Below, piece by piece: positions 17,600 to 28,010 of a stretch of 64,000 nt of DNA. The position numbers were made by a program, and so were the translations under genes. The notes under the pieces were generated by a model. The model made no database searches. It had not been told where the DNA came from and saw nothing but the letters and a program-made list of their open reading frames with translations. Position 1 is the first letter of the stretch; every line of letters begins with the position of its first letter. This stretch comes from DATJLY01 sp035604615 (lineage in GTDB: Bacteria; Pseudomonadota; Alphaproteobacteria; ATCC43930; CGMCC-115725), in the NCBI GenBank assembly GCA_035604615.1, contig DATNID010000020.1, forward strand, positions 62,001 through 126,000, in the 5' to 3' direction.

Positions 17600-18790
17600 A
17601 TGCGGACCGCCATCGTCAATGCCGGCACCATCGTCTCCGGCGACTGGCAGGCGCCCTTCGCCGCCGGCGACACCATCGTCATGGACAAGGGCCTCATTGA
17701 GAGCGTCGGCGCGGCGGGCGCGCTGGGCACCTGCGACGTGGTGATCGATGCCGGCGGCGCCACCGTCATTCCCGGCCTCATCGACAGCCAGGTCCACAAC
17801 ACCTTCGGCGACTACACGCCGCGGCAGAAGACGGTGGGCTTCCTCGAGAGCTACACCCACGGCGCGGTGACGACGGCGATCAGCGCCTCCGAGGTCCACG
17901 TGCCGGGCCGGCCGCACGATCCCGAGGGGGTGAAGGCGCTGGCGCTGGCGGCGCAGCGCTGCTTCGAGCATTTCCGCCCCGGAGGCATCCGCGTTTGGGC
18001 CGGCTCGATCATCCTCGAGCCGGGCCTTGTCGAAGCCGATTTCCGCGAGATCGCGGGCAAGGGCGTATGGCTCGCCAAGGCCGGGTTCGGCCAGGTCGAG
18101 ACGCCCTACGACTACGTGCCGCTGGTCGGCTGGGCGCGGGCGGCGGGCATGATCACCACCGTCCACACCGGCGGCGCCTCGATCCCGGATTCATCGCCCA
18201 TCACCGGCGATCATCTCCTGGCGATGCAGCCGCACGTCTCGTTCCACATCAATGGCGGCCCGACCGCCATGCCCGACCGCGATTTCGAGCGCGTCATCCG
18301 CGAGAGCGACATCGCCCTTCAGCTCTGCACCGCGGGCAATTTGCGCACCGCGCTGATGTGCGCCGATCTCAGCCGCAAGCTTGGCGCCTTCCCGCGCCTC
18401 CTCATCGCCACGGACACGCCGACGGGCAGCGGGGTCATGCCGCTCGGCATGATCTACACCATGACGCATCTGGCGAGCCTCACCGACATGCCGCCGGAAT
18501 GGGCCATCTGCGCCGCCACCGGCAACAACGCGCGGGTCTATCGCCTCAACAGCGGCTTCATCGCGCCCGGCCGGGATGCCGATGTGGCGATCGTCGATGC
18601 GCCGGTGGGCGGGACGCAAGACAGCGCGCTCGCAGCCTTGAAACACGGCGACCCTTGTGCCGTGGGCGCGGTCGTCACCGACGGCGAGCCGCGCTTCGTC
18701 GGCCAGAGCCGCAACACCCCCGCGCCCAAGAAGCGCATCCGCGTCGCCGAGTGCCGCCTGACGCGCGACTTCTCGCCGGCGCGGCACTAG
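17600..18790 (+). CDS. Amidohydrolase-superfamily protein resembling enamidase (nicotinate pathway), altered metal ligands
   Basis: A 396-residue amidohydrolase. ATG 17600 follows GAAGGAGGA. From memory it lines up over its whole length with enamidase of Eubacterium barkeri, which opens 6-oxo-1,4,5,6-tetrahydronicotinate to 2-formylglutarate. Shared blocks are DYTPRQKT, VPGRPHDPEG, HTGGASIPDSSPIT, HINGGPTA and SRNTPAPKKR. The usual metal motif H-x-H after strand 1 is here Asp62-Ser-Gln64-Val-His66, so the first His is Gln. The position of the bridging Glu in enamidase appears to be Lys160 (WLAKAGFG). His189, His216 and Asp272 remain. It could be a one-metal or carbamylated-Lys variant. It ends the TRAP operon, so an imported cyclic amide is a plausible substrate. 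Confidence 0.78.
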   Translation: MRTAIVNAGTIVSGDWQAPFAAGDTIVMDKGLIESVGAAGALGTCDVVIDAGGATVIPGLIDSQVHNTFGDYTPRQKTVGFLESYTHGAVTTAISASEVHVPGRPHDPEGVKALALAAQRCFEHFRPGGIRVWAGSIILEPGLVEADFREIAGKGVWLAKAGFGQVETPYDYVPLVGWARAAGMITTVHTGGASIPDSSPITGDHLLAMQPHVSFHINGGPTAMPDRDFERVIRESDIALQLCTAGNLRTALMCADLSRKLGAFPRLLIATDTPTGSGVMPLGMIYTMTHLASLTDMPPEWAICAATGNNARVYRLNSGFIAPGRDADVAIVDAPVGGTQDSALAALKHGDPCAVGAVVTDGEPRFVGQSRNTPAPKKRIRVAECRLTRDFSPARH

Positions 18791-18818
18791 GGCGCTGTCC
18801 GATCAAGTGGAACCGCCT

Positions 18819-18917
18819 TGCGTCCTTCGACTGCACCCCTTCGGGGCTCCGCTCAGGATGAGGTAAAATTTTCGCCTCATCCTGAGCGGAGCGCGAAGCG
18901 CGCAGTCGAAGGACGCA
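18819..18917. repeat. Intergenic palindromic repeat, copy D (with CCCCTTCGGGG insert)
   Basis: The left arm TGCGTCCTTCGACTGCACCC carries a small hairpin, CCCCTTCGGGG, before GCTCCGCTCAGGATGAGG. The right arm is CCTCATCCTGAGCGGAGCGC and on to GTCGAAGGACGCA. The loop is short and AT-rich (TAAAATTTTCG). It lies between the convergent amidohydrolase and receptor genes and probably acts as a bidirectional terminator. Confidence 0.9.
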
Positions 18918-18946
18918 CTACATCGAAGCGGCTTCCGCTTTGGCGA

Positions 18947-19984
18947 TCACTGCATCGCCGGCTTGTAGGGGCCCAGTTCCTTAAGCGCCTGGGCGAGGAA
19001 GGACGTGTCGATGACCTGCTCGGGCTTGATGTCGGCTTTGACGTCGCCCGATTCCCGGAAGAAGGCGAGGTCCTTCCGCAGGCTCGCCATGTCGAGCGTG
19101 CCGTCCGGGTTGGCGCGCGAGGCGACCATGTCGCGGAAGACGCTGGTGTCCTGCTGCTTGGTCAGCTCGGTGAGCGCCTGGAAGATGTAGTCGGCGCCCG
19201 GCCCGGCGATGTGTCCGGCGACCAGCGCATCGTCGTAGAAGCGCGCGGAACGCAGATAGGCGCGCATGAATTTCAAGGCGTTCGCGCGGTTCTTCTCGAT
19301 GAAGTTGGTGCCGAACAGGATGATGCCGGTCTCGTCCACCGGGTAGAACGACGAATAGGGCGCGAACTTCACCGCGATGCCCTGGCGCATCGCGATGGTC
19401 GCGTCGGGCTCGGTGTTGAACGCCACATCGATGCCGCCGTTGCTGAGCGCGACGATCTGCTGCGGGAACCCCAAGTAGACGCGCTCGACGTCGGTGACCT
19501 TGAGTCCGACCGACTTCATCGCCTCGTTGGCCGATGAATTGTCGGCCGCGCCTTGGGCGACGATGCCGACCTTGCGCCCTTTCAAGTCGGCAAAGGACTT
19601 GATCGCCCCCTGATCCATCAGCGCCTTGCGCACGATCACCACGCGATAGTCATAAGGCGCGGCATTGGTCGCCTTGTCGGCCACGATCTTGAGGCCGATG
19701 CCGCGATCGACCGCGTTATAGAGCCCGGCCGACCACGCGCCGGCGCCGACATCGAGCTGCCCCGCGCCCAGTGGCGCCACCATCTTGGCGCCGGAATCGA
19801 ACGCGATGATGTCGGCGTCCAGTCCCTCTTCGTGGAAGAACCCCTTCTTCTGCGCGAGATAGAGGGTGATGTCGCTGAGCGCGCCGACGATGCCGATGGT
19901 TATCTTCTCGTCGGCGCGCGCGGCGAGCGGCGCCAGCGCGGTCGCGGCGGCGAGAAGGGCGCAGAGCAGGGTGCGGATCGGCAT
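18947..19984 (-). CDS. NMT1/SsuA-like ABC transporter substrate-binding protein
   Basis: 345 residues with a signal peptide (LLCALLAAATALAPLAARA). Family strings are ITLYLAQKKGFFHEEGLDADI, VAPLGAGQLDVGAGAWSAGLYNA, FADLKGRKVGIVAQG and VDETGIILFG. ATG 19984 has GAGGAG 8 bases upstream; the longer reading frame to 20995 runs antisense through the next gene and is not coding. It is divergent from the FMN reductase gene with 81 bp between. No ABC ATPase or permease genes of this class are nearby. The ligand is unknown; the neighbours suggest an aromatic or heterocyclic compound. Confidence 0.87.
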   Translation of the reverse strand: MPIRTLLCALLAAATALAPLAARADEKITIGIVGALSDITLYLAQKKGFFHEEGLDADIIAFDSGAKMVAPLGAGQLDVGAGAWSAGLYNAVDRGIGLKIVADKATNAAPYDYRVVIVRKALMDQGAIKSFADLKGRKVGIVAQGAADNSSANEAMKSVGLKVTDVERVYLGFPQQIVALSNGGIDVAFNTEPDATIAMRQGIAVKFAPYSSFYPVDETGIILFGTNFIEKNRANALKFMRAYLRSARFYDDALVAGHIAGPGADYIFQALTELTKQQDTSVFRDMVASRANPDGTLDMASLRKDLAFFRESGDVKADIKPEQVIDTSFLAQALKELGPYKPAMQ

Positions 19985-20065
19985 AAGGTGGGCTCCTCGG
20001 TGGCGACCCGGGATCGGCGTGCTACGATCATCTTCCATTCGCCTCGCCTCATCAAGGAGCGGGCC

Positions 20066-20641
20066 ATGAAACTCGTCATGATCGTGGGCGCGGCGACGCC
20101 GCCGGGCCGTCTCAACCACGCGGTCGAACGCCTCGCCTCCTCGCTCGCCGCGCGTCGGCCGGGGATCGCCACCGAGACCATTTCGCTCGCCACCGCGCGC
20201 CTCGAGATGTGCGACGGGCGGGCGCTCGAGGCCTACGACGCCACGACGTGCGCGACCGTAGCGGCGATCGCCGCCGCCGACGGGGTGCTGCTCGCCGCGC
20301 CGGTCTATCGCGCGAGCTTTCCTGGCGTGCTCAAGAACCTGTTGGACCTGCTCCCGGTCGAGGCGCTGAGGGACAAGCCGGTGGCCATCCTCGCGATGGG
20401 CGGCTCGCCGCACCATTATCTCGCGGTCGACGGGCATTTGCGCCAGGTGCTGGCGTGGTTCGGCGCGATCGCGCTGCCGAACTCGGCCTATCTCACCGGC
20501 CGCGACTTCGCCGAGGGCAAGATCGCATCGGACGGCGCCGCTGCCGATCTCGACGCGCTCGGCGACGCCCTCGCCGCGATGGCCGAAGCCGCGAAGGGAC
20601 GGAGCTTCGGCCCCGTGCCGCTCGCCGCGCGGTTCGCCTGA
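20066..20641 (+). CDS. NADPH-dependent FMN reductase (flavodoxin-like) family protein
   Basis: 191 residues with the flavodoxin-like FMN_red fold. The N-terminal strand is KLVMIVGAATPPGRLNHAVE, then DGVLLAAPVYRASFPGVLKNLLDLL (the FMN-phosphate loop plus the conserved xPxYxxxxPGxLKN motif) and AILAMGGSPHHYLAVDGHLRQVL. It supplies reduced FMN or reduces sulfonate/azo-type substrates, as SsuE relatives do. ATG 20066 has AAGGAG at 8 bases. The SDR gene begins 10 bp downstream. It could feed FMNH2 to the LLM monooxygenase at 1827-2969, although the two are 17 kb apart. Confidence 0.88.
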   Translation: MKLVMIVGAATPPGRLNHAVERLASSLAARRPGIATETISLATARLEMCDGRALEAYDATTCATVAAIAAADGVLLAAPVYRASFPGVLKNLLDLLPVEALRDKPVAILAMGGSPHHYLAVDGHLRQVLAWFGAIALPNSAYLTGRDFAEGKIASDGAAADLDALGDALAAMAEAAKGRSFGPVPLAARFA

Positions 20642-20651
20642 GGGGCAAGCG

Positions 20652-21503
20652 ATGAAGGACTTCGCGGGCAAGACAGCGTTCGTCACCGGCGCGGCGCAGG
20701 GGATCGGGCTCGGCATCTGCCGTGCGCTGGCCAAGGAGGGCGTGAGCGTCGCCATGGCCGACATCGCGCCCGACGCGCTCGAAGCTGCATGCGCCGGTCT
20801 CGCACGCGACGGCGCCCGCGTCCTGGCGCTGCCGCTCGACGTATCGGACGCGGCGGCGGTCGAGCGCGCCGCTGCTGCCGTCGCGGAGCGCTTCGGCGCG
20901 GTCCACATCCTGGTCAACAATGCCGGAGTCGCCGCGCCGCCGAAGCCGATGTCGGCGATCCCGCTCGAGGACTGGAACTGGCTCGTCGGCGTCAATCTCT
21001 ATGGCGTCATCCACGGCGTGCGCTCGTTCCTGCCGCTCATCCGCAAGCACGGCGCGGGTGGCCATGTCGTCAATACCGCCTCGATCGCCGGGTTGCAGGT
21101 GCGCCCCGGCCGCGGCACCGGCGCATATGCCGCGACCAAGTACGCCGTGGTCGCGCTGTCGGAATCGCTGGAGCAGGAGCTGGCAGGAAGCGGCATCGGC
21201 GTCTCGGTGCTGTGCCCCGCGGCGGTTGACACCGAAATCTACGCGTCCCCGCGCCGCCGTCCGCCCCGCTTCGGCGGTCCCTTCGCGCCGCCCGAGCCGC
21301 ATCCCAACCAGGCCTCGCTCGCCGACGGACTCAGCCCCGACGCGGTCGGCGCGCGCGTCATTCAGGCGATCCGCGACGACGAGTTCTTCATCTTCACCCA
21401 CGAGGAACCGCGCGCCTGGATCGAGGCGCGCCATCGCCGCCTGGTCGAGGGGTTCGACCGCATCGCTGCCTATAACCGCGCGCGGGGACTGCCACCGCGC
21501 TGA
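20652..21503 (+). CDS. Short-chain dehydrogenase/reductase (SDR) family oxidoreductase
   Basis: 283 residues, classical SDR. The NAD(P) motif TGAAQGIGLG is at about residues 12-21, NNAG in LVNNAGVAAPPKPM, the catalytic Ser in NTASIAGL, and Tyr-x3-Lys in GAYAATKYAVVAL. A long loop after the active site (PRRRPPRFGGPFAPPEPHPN) forms part of the substrate lid. The ribosome site overlaps the end of the FMN reductase gene, so the two are co-transcribed. Substrate not predictable. Confidence 0.9.
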   Translation: MKDFAGKTAFVTGAAQGIGLGICRALAKEGVSVAMADIAPDALEAACAGLARDGARVLALPLDVSDAAAVERAAAAVAERFGAVHILVNNAGVAAPPKPMSAIPLEDWNWLVGVNLYGVIHGVRSFLPLIRKHGAGGHVVNTASIAGLQVRPGRGTGAYAATKYAVVALSESLEQELAGSGIGVSVLCPAAVDTEIYASPRRRPPRFGGPFAPPEPHPNQASLADGLSPDAVGARVIQAIRDDEFFIFTHEEPRAWIEARHRRLVEGFDRIAAYNRARGLPPR

Positions 21504-21596
21504 CGCCCTCCCCCTTTTGGGTGAGGCACAAAGCCTTGCCTTGCGCGGGACGCCGGGGGCGCGCACCATCCCAGGCGGAAGGAGGGCGGTCGCGCG

Positions 21597-21888
21597 ATGA
21601 TCGTCGTCCGCTATGTCGGCTGGGTGCTGCTGCTCGCCGCGGTCGTCGTGCTCGGGCGCGACCTCATCGCGTGGCACGACAGCGGCGTGTTGGCCCCGGT
21701 GTCGCTGGGCGAGTTGTGGCTCGAGCTGCACCGCGCCAGCCTCGTTCGCATCGAGGACGCGCTCGCGCCATGGCTCTTGCAGATGGTGCGCGGGACGCTT
21801 TCGATCCCGGCTGCGGCGGGCTTCCTCCTGGTCGGGATCGTGCTCGCCTGGCGTGGCCGCAATAGCGTCCCCCGCCGCCGCCGCCCGG

Positions 21889-21908
<20 letters not shown>
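21597..21908 (+). CDS. Small membrane protein of unknown function
   Basis: 103 residues. Hydrophobic segments lie at about 4-20 (VRYVGWVLLLAAVVVLG) and 70-86 (IPAAAGFLLVGIVLAW). Between them is an amphipathic stretch (GELWLELHRASLVRIEDALAPWLLQ), and the tail is Arg-rich. Many alphaproteobacterial genomes have a short conserved membrane gene of this layout, but I cannot name a family with confidence. ATG 21597 is preceded by GGAAGGAGGG. The last 20 bp overlap the 3' end of lepA on the other strand. Confidence 0.6.
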
Positions 21909-23691
<1,783 letters not shown>

Positions 23692-23805
23692 GGGACGACC
23701 GGACCATAGGGTCCGGCCCCGCCCGGCGCAACGCCGGCCGGCCTCGTTAACGCTGGCGCAGGGATGCGAAACATGCACGATGGGCCGCGCGAAAGGACCC
23801 TAGCC

Positions 23806-24912
23806 ATGACCGAAACGATGCGCGCCGCGCGCCTCCACGAGCCCGGAACGCCCATGCGCATCGAGCGCATCGAGCGCCCCACGCCGCGCGACGGCGACGT
23901 GCTGGTCCAGGTCAAAGCGTGCGGCATCATCCCCAATATGAACACCATCCTCGGCGGCTCGCTGTGGCATCACCTGCCCAGGCTGCCGGCGGTGATGGGG
24001 CTGGACGCCGCCGGCATCGTGGTGGCTATGCCGGCGGGGCGGCGCGAATTGGCGCTGGGCCAATCCGTCTACGTCAACCCGTTCCTCAGTTGCGGCGCCT
24101 GCGCCTATTGCCGCGCCGGCACGCCGGCCTTGTGCGCGGACGCGGCGCTGCGCGGCTATTTCGGCTTCACGCCGGAGGGCGCGAAGTTGCTCGAGCGCTA
24201 TCCTTACGGCGGGCTCTGCGAATATCTCACCGCCGCGCCGCAGCACCTCGTGAAGCTGCCGCCGTCGGTCAGCTTCGACGAGGGCGCGCGCTGGGGCTAT
24301 CTCGCGACCTCGTTCGCGGCGCTGCGCATGGGCGGCGCGGGCGCGGGGCGCTGGCTCGCGATCAACGGCGTCACCGGCACGCTCGGCGTCGGCGCGGTGA
24401 TGCTGGCGCTGGCGATGGGCGTCACGCGCATTCTCGGCTGGGGCCGCAACCGCGCCGTGCTGCAGCGCCTGGAGGAGCTGGCGCCAAGACGGGTTGCGAC
24501 CTTGGCGCTGGGCGACCAGCCGCTCGCCCCATGGGTGCGCGAGCGCACCGAGGGCCTGGGCGTCGATCTCCTGCTCGATTGCACCGGGCGCGGCGGGCCG
24601 GCGGCGCCGGTGGCGGAGGCGCAAGGCGCGGTGAAGCGCGGCGGCATGACCATCAATATCGGCGCGCTGGCCGAGCCGCTCGCGCTCGATCCGACGCAAT
24701 ACATGACCGGGCGCATGTCCTATCGCGGCTCGAACTGGTTCGCCAATGAGGACGCTTCGCTGCTGGCGGAGATGGTCGCGACGGGCGTGCTCGACCTCTC
24801 ACCCTGGACGCCGCGCGTCTATCCGCTCGACGCCGTCAACGACGCGCTCGCCGACATCAAGTCCGAGCGCCCCGGCGGCTTCGTCAATTTCGTGGTCGCG
24901 CCGGACCGGTGA
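23806..24912 (+). CDS. Medium-chain (zinc-type) alcohol dehydrogenase family protein with structural but no obvious catalytic zinc
   Basis: 368 residues of the MDR superfamily. The structural zinc cysteines are complete: Cys96, Cys99, Cys102 and Cys110 (SCGACAYCRAGTPALC). The catalytic zinc site is not. Cys39 is present, but the usual Gly-His-Glu reads Gly65-Leu-Asp67 (VMGLDAAG), and the third ligand region is WGYLATSFAAL without Cys or Asp. The cofactor motif is NGVTGTLGVGAV. It may act as a zinc-independent reductase. ATG 23806 has AAAGGA at 8 bases. Convergent with the glycosylase-like gene (1 bp gap). Confidence 0.82.
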   Translation: MTETMRAARLHEPGTPMRIERIERPTPRDGDVLVQVKACGIIPNMNTILGGSLWHHLPRLPAVMGLDAAGIVVAMPAGRRELALGQSVYVNPFLSCGACAYCRAGTPALCADAALRGYFGFTPEGAKLLERYPYGGLCEYLTAAPQHLVKLPPSVSFDEGARWGYLATSFAALRMGGAGAGRWLAINGVTGTLGVGAVMLALAMGVTRILGWGRNRAVLQRLEELAPRRVATLALGDQPLAPWVRERTEGLGVDLLLDCTGRGGPAAPVAEAQGAVKRGGMTINIGALAEPLALDPTQYMTGRMSYRGSNWFANEDASLLAEMVATGVLDLSPWTPRVYPLDAVNDALADIKSERPGGFVNFVVAPDR

Positions 24913-24913
24913 G

Positions 24914-25579
24914 CTAATCCGCGCTCGCCGCCAGGATCATGCTGAGATGGGCCAGCGGCGATCCCGTCTCCTTGGCCCAGCGGTTGAAGATCGCCTGCAC
25001 CTTGGCGCGGTCGGATTTGCCCTTGGGCTCGCCCTTGAACTCGCCCCAATGATTGAGCGCCTTCACCACCGAGGGCGTGATGACGAACGTGTCCTTGCCC
25101 ACCATGCGCAGGAAGCGCGGCGCCGAGTTGCCGCCCATCTGCGCGAAGCGCTTGGCGAGCTGGTCCCACAGCAGCGTCACCTCCGCGCCCGGCCACGCAG
25201 CGAGATAGTTCCCCATGCTTCCATGCTCCTCGGCGAGCGCGAGGAAGGCGGCGGCATTGGCGTGGACCGCGCGCAGCTTGCCGAGATGGCGGATGAGGCG
25301 CGCATCCTTCATCAGGTCTTCGACCTCCTCGTCGCTCATGGCGCGCACGCGGCGAGGGTCGAATTTGCGGAACGAAGCCTCGAAGGACGGCCATTTGTCG
25401 TCGGCGACGGTGTGGCGCAGCCCGGCATGGAAGATGCGCCGCGACATCTCCGAGAAATAATGGTCGTCGGCGACCTTCTTCAGCGCGGCCGGCGACTTCA
25501 CCTTGGGCAGGCGCGACTTGAGTTCTTTCTCGCCATGGCGCGCGAGCGCCGCCTTGCGGATCGCGGCGAAGCCCGGCAT
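24914..25579 (-). CDS. DNA-3-methyladenine glycosylase I-like protein (Tag superfamily, HhH fold)
   Basis: 221 residues. The sequence SEMSRRIFHAGLRHTVADDKWPSFEASFRKFDPRRVRAMSD, read in pieces, matches the N-terminal half of Tag (the helix pair in which the enzyme carries ESFQAGLSW-type residues), followed by LMKDARLIRHLGKLRAVHANA and a helix-rich C-terminal half. Tag's conserved zinc ligands are not evident, so this belongs to a broader Tag-like subgroup. Role: base-excision repair or an uncharacterised nucleic-acid function. It begins 1 bp after the pheT stop and is probably the last gene of the pheST transcript. Confidence 0.7.
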   Translation of the reverse strand: MPGFAAIRKAALARHGEKELKSRLPKVKSPAALKKVADDHYFSEMSRRIFHAGLRHTVADDKWPSFEASFRKFDPRRVRAMSDEEVEDLMKDARLIRHLGKLRAVHANAAAFLALAEEHGSMGNYLAAWPGAEVTLLWDQLAKRFAQMGGNSAPRFLRMVGKDTFVITPSVVKALNHWGEFKGEPKGKSDRAKVQAIFNRWAKETGSPLAHLSMILAASAD

Positions 25580-25580
25580 G

Positions 25581-28010
25581 TCAGCCGCGCAGGCTTCCGC
25601 CGGTCGCCTTCTCGACCGCGGCGACCAGCTTCTTCGAGAAGCCTTCGAGCATGGCGTCGGTGAGGGTCGCGTCTTCCGGCTGCAGCACTACCGTGATGGC
25701 GAGCGACTTCTTGCCCTCGGGCACGCCCGGCCCGGTATAGACGTCGAACAGCCGCACCTCGGCGACGAGCTTCTTGTCGACGCCGCGCGCAGTGCGCAGT
25801 AGGGTCTCGGCGGCAAGCTCGCCCGGCACGATGAAGGCGAAATCGCGCTCCACCGGCTGGAACGGCGACAGCTTGAGGAGCGGCCGCGCCCGGCCGCGCG
25901 CGCGCGGCAGCGGCACGGCATCGAGGAACAGCTCGAACCCCGCCGCCGCGCCCTTCACGTCGAACGCGGCCGCCACCGCTGGATGCAACTCGCCAAACCA
26001 AGCCAGAACCTTGGGGCCGAGGCGCAGGCTGCCGCCGCGTCCCGGGTGGTACCACGCCGGCGGATCGGCGCCGAATTGCAGCGAGTCCGCCGCCACGCCG
26101 GCCGCCGCCAGCGCCGCCACCGCGTCCGCCTTGGCCAGGAACGCATCGACCGGGCGGCCCGGATCGTCCCAGCGCTTGGCCCCGGTGCGCCCGGTGCGCA
26201 CTCCGGACGCCATCAGCGCCTGGCCCTCTGGCGTGTCGTCGCGGTATTGCGCGCCCACCTCGAACAGCGCGCAATCGGCAAAGCCGCGATCGGCGTTGCG
26301 CTTGGCGGCGGCAAGGAGATTGGGCAGGAGCGACGGCCGCATCGCGTCGAGATCGGCGCTGATCGGGTTGGCGAGCCTGAGCGCGTCGCTGCCGCCGCCG
26401 AAGAGGGCCGCATGCCCCGATGGCAGGAACGAGTAGGTCACCGCCTCGGTGAGGCCGCGCGCGGCGAGGCTGCGGCGCACGAAGCCGGCGCGGCGCTGCG
26501 CCGGATCGAGCGCCGGCCTCGGCAGGACGAATTCGCGCGGCAACGGAACCGCGGGCACGTGCTCGTAGCCGTGGATACGCAGGATCTCCTCGACCAGGTC
26601 GGCCTCGCCCTCGATGTCATGGCGCCACGACGGTGGCGCGATCGACATCTCCGCGCCGTCGGTGACGATGCAGCCGAGATTCTCGAGAATGCTGATCTGT
26701 TCGGCAGCCGTAATGTCGAGGCCGCCGAGGCTCTTCGCGCGGTCGGGACGGAAGCGGATGAGCGGATGCCCGAGCGGTTCCTCGCCGGACTGTGCCACCG
26801 CGCTCGGCTCGCCGCCACATAGGGCGAGGACGAGCCGCGTCGCCGCCTCCAGCCCCGGGCGCACGAACTCGGGATCGACGCCGCGCTCGAAGCGATAGCG
26901 CGCGTCGCTCTGCAGGTTGAGCTTACGGCCGGTGGCGGCGGTGCGCACCGGATCGAACAAGGCCGCCTCGATATAGACGTTGACCGTCGCCTCGGTGCAG
27001 CCGGTGCTCTCGCCGCCGATGACGCCGCCGAGACTCAAGGGGCCGCTGTCGTCGGCGATTACCGTCATCTCCGGGTCGAGCACGTAGCCGCGGCCATTGA
27101 GGGCGGCGAGCGTCTCGCCCGGCCGCGCGCCGCGCACCGCGAGATCGCCCGCGAGCTTGTCGGCGTCGAAGACGTGGAGCGGACGGCCGAGATCGAAGGT
27201 GATGAAGTTGGTGATGTCCACGAGCGCGGAGATGGGCCGCAATCCTATCGCCTCGAGCCGGGCCGCGAGCCAGCGCGGGCTCGGCCCGTTCCTCACGCCG
27301 CGCATCATGCGTCCGAGGAAGAGCGGGCACGCCTTGTCGTCGGGCCCTGCGAGATGAACGCCGATGGGACAGGGGAAGATGCCCGCGACGGGCGCCGTGG
27401 CGGGCTCGCCGCCGTCCTTGCCCTCGTACCAGCGCACGCCGAGCGACGCGAGCTTGCCGACGCCGGCGGCGGCGAGATCGCGGGCGATGCCGCGCACGCC
27501 CAGGCAATCGCCGCGGTTCGCCGTCACCTTGACGTCAAGCACCGGATCGTCGAGCCCGGTCGCGGTGGCGAAGGGCTGGCCGATCTCGAGCTCGGGCGGC
27601 AGCTCGATGATGCCCTCGCGGTCCTCGCTGAGGCCCAGCTCCCAGCCCGAGCACAGCATGCCGTTGGACAGGACGCCGCGGATCGCGCTCGCCTTCAGCA
27701 CCTCGCCGCTGCGCGGGATGAGCGCTCCCGGCGGCGCGAACACGCCGAGCATGCCGGCATGCGCGTTGGGCGCGCCGCACACCACCTGCACCTCGCCCGC
27801 GCCGGCATCCACGACGCACAGCTTGAGCTTGTCGGCGTTGGGATGAGGCTCGGCCTTGATGACGCGCGCAACGCGGAACGGGGCCAAATCCTTGGCGCGG
27901 TTCTCGATCGATTCGACCTCGAAGCCGCGCATCACCAGGAGCGCCACGATCTCGTCGAGCGAGGCCTGCGTCTCGAGATGGGTCTTGAGCCAGGAGAGGG
28001 TCGTCTTCAT
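25581..28010 (-). CDS. pheT: Phenylalanine-tRNA ligase beta subunit
   Basis: 809 residues, the bacterial PheT size. The order is the N-terminal MKTTLSWLKTHL start; the tRNA-binding OB domain (LKLCVVDAGAGEVQVVCGAPN); B3/B4 editing domain; B5 domain (RFRPDRAKSLGG, IAPPSWRHDIEGEADLVEEI); the catalytic-like core; and the C-terminal ferredoxin-fold anticodon-binding domain (FQPVERDFAFIVPGE). Together with PheS it forms an alpha2-beta2 enzyme charging tRNA-Phe. ATG 28010 overlaps the pheS TGA (ATGA); the longer frame to 28241 is antisense noise within pheS. Confidence 0.97.
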   Translation of the reverse strand: MKTTLSWLKTHLETQASLDEIVALLVMRGFEVESIENRAKDLAPFRVARVIKAEPHPNADKLKLCVVDAGAGEVQVVCGAPNAHAGMLGVFAPPGALIPRSGEVLKASAIRGVLSNGMLCSGWELGLSEDREGIIELPPELEIGQPFATATGLDDPVLDVKVTANRGDCLGVRGIARDLAAAGVGKLASLGVRWYEGKDGGEPATAPVAGIFPCPIGVHLAGPDDKACPLFLGRMMRGVRNGPSPRWLAARLEAIGLRPISALVDITNFITFDLGRPLHVFDADKLAGDLAVRGARPGETLAALNGRGYVLDPEMTVIADDSGPLSLGGVIGGESTGCTEATVNVYIEAALFDPVRTAATGRKLNLQSDARYRFERGVDPEFVRPGLEAATRLVLALCGGEPSAVAQSGEEPLGHPLIRFRPDRAKSLGGLDITAAEQISILENLGCIVTDGAEMSIAPPSWRHDIEGEADLVEEILRIHGYEHVPAVPLPREFVLPRPALDPAQRRAGFVRRSLAARGLTEAVTYSFLPSGHAALFGGGSDALRLANPISADLDAMRPSLLPNLLAAAKRNADRGFADCALFEVGAQYRDDTPEGQALMASGVRTGRTGAKRWDDPGRPVDAFLAKADAVAALAAAGVAADSLQFGADPPAWYHPGRGGSLRLGPKVLAWFGELHPAVAAAFDVKGAAAGFELFLDAVPLPRARGRARPLLKLSPFQPVERDFAFIVPGELAAETLLRTARGVDKKLVAEVRLFDVYTGPGVPEGKKSLAITVVLQPEDATLTDAMLEGFSKKLVAAVEKATGGSLRG

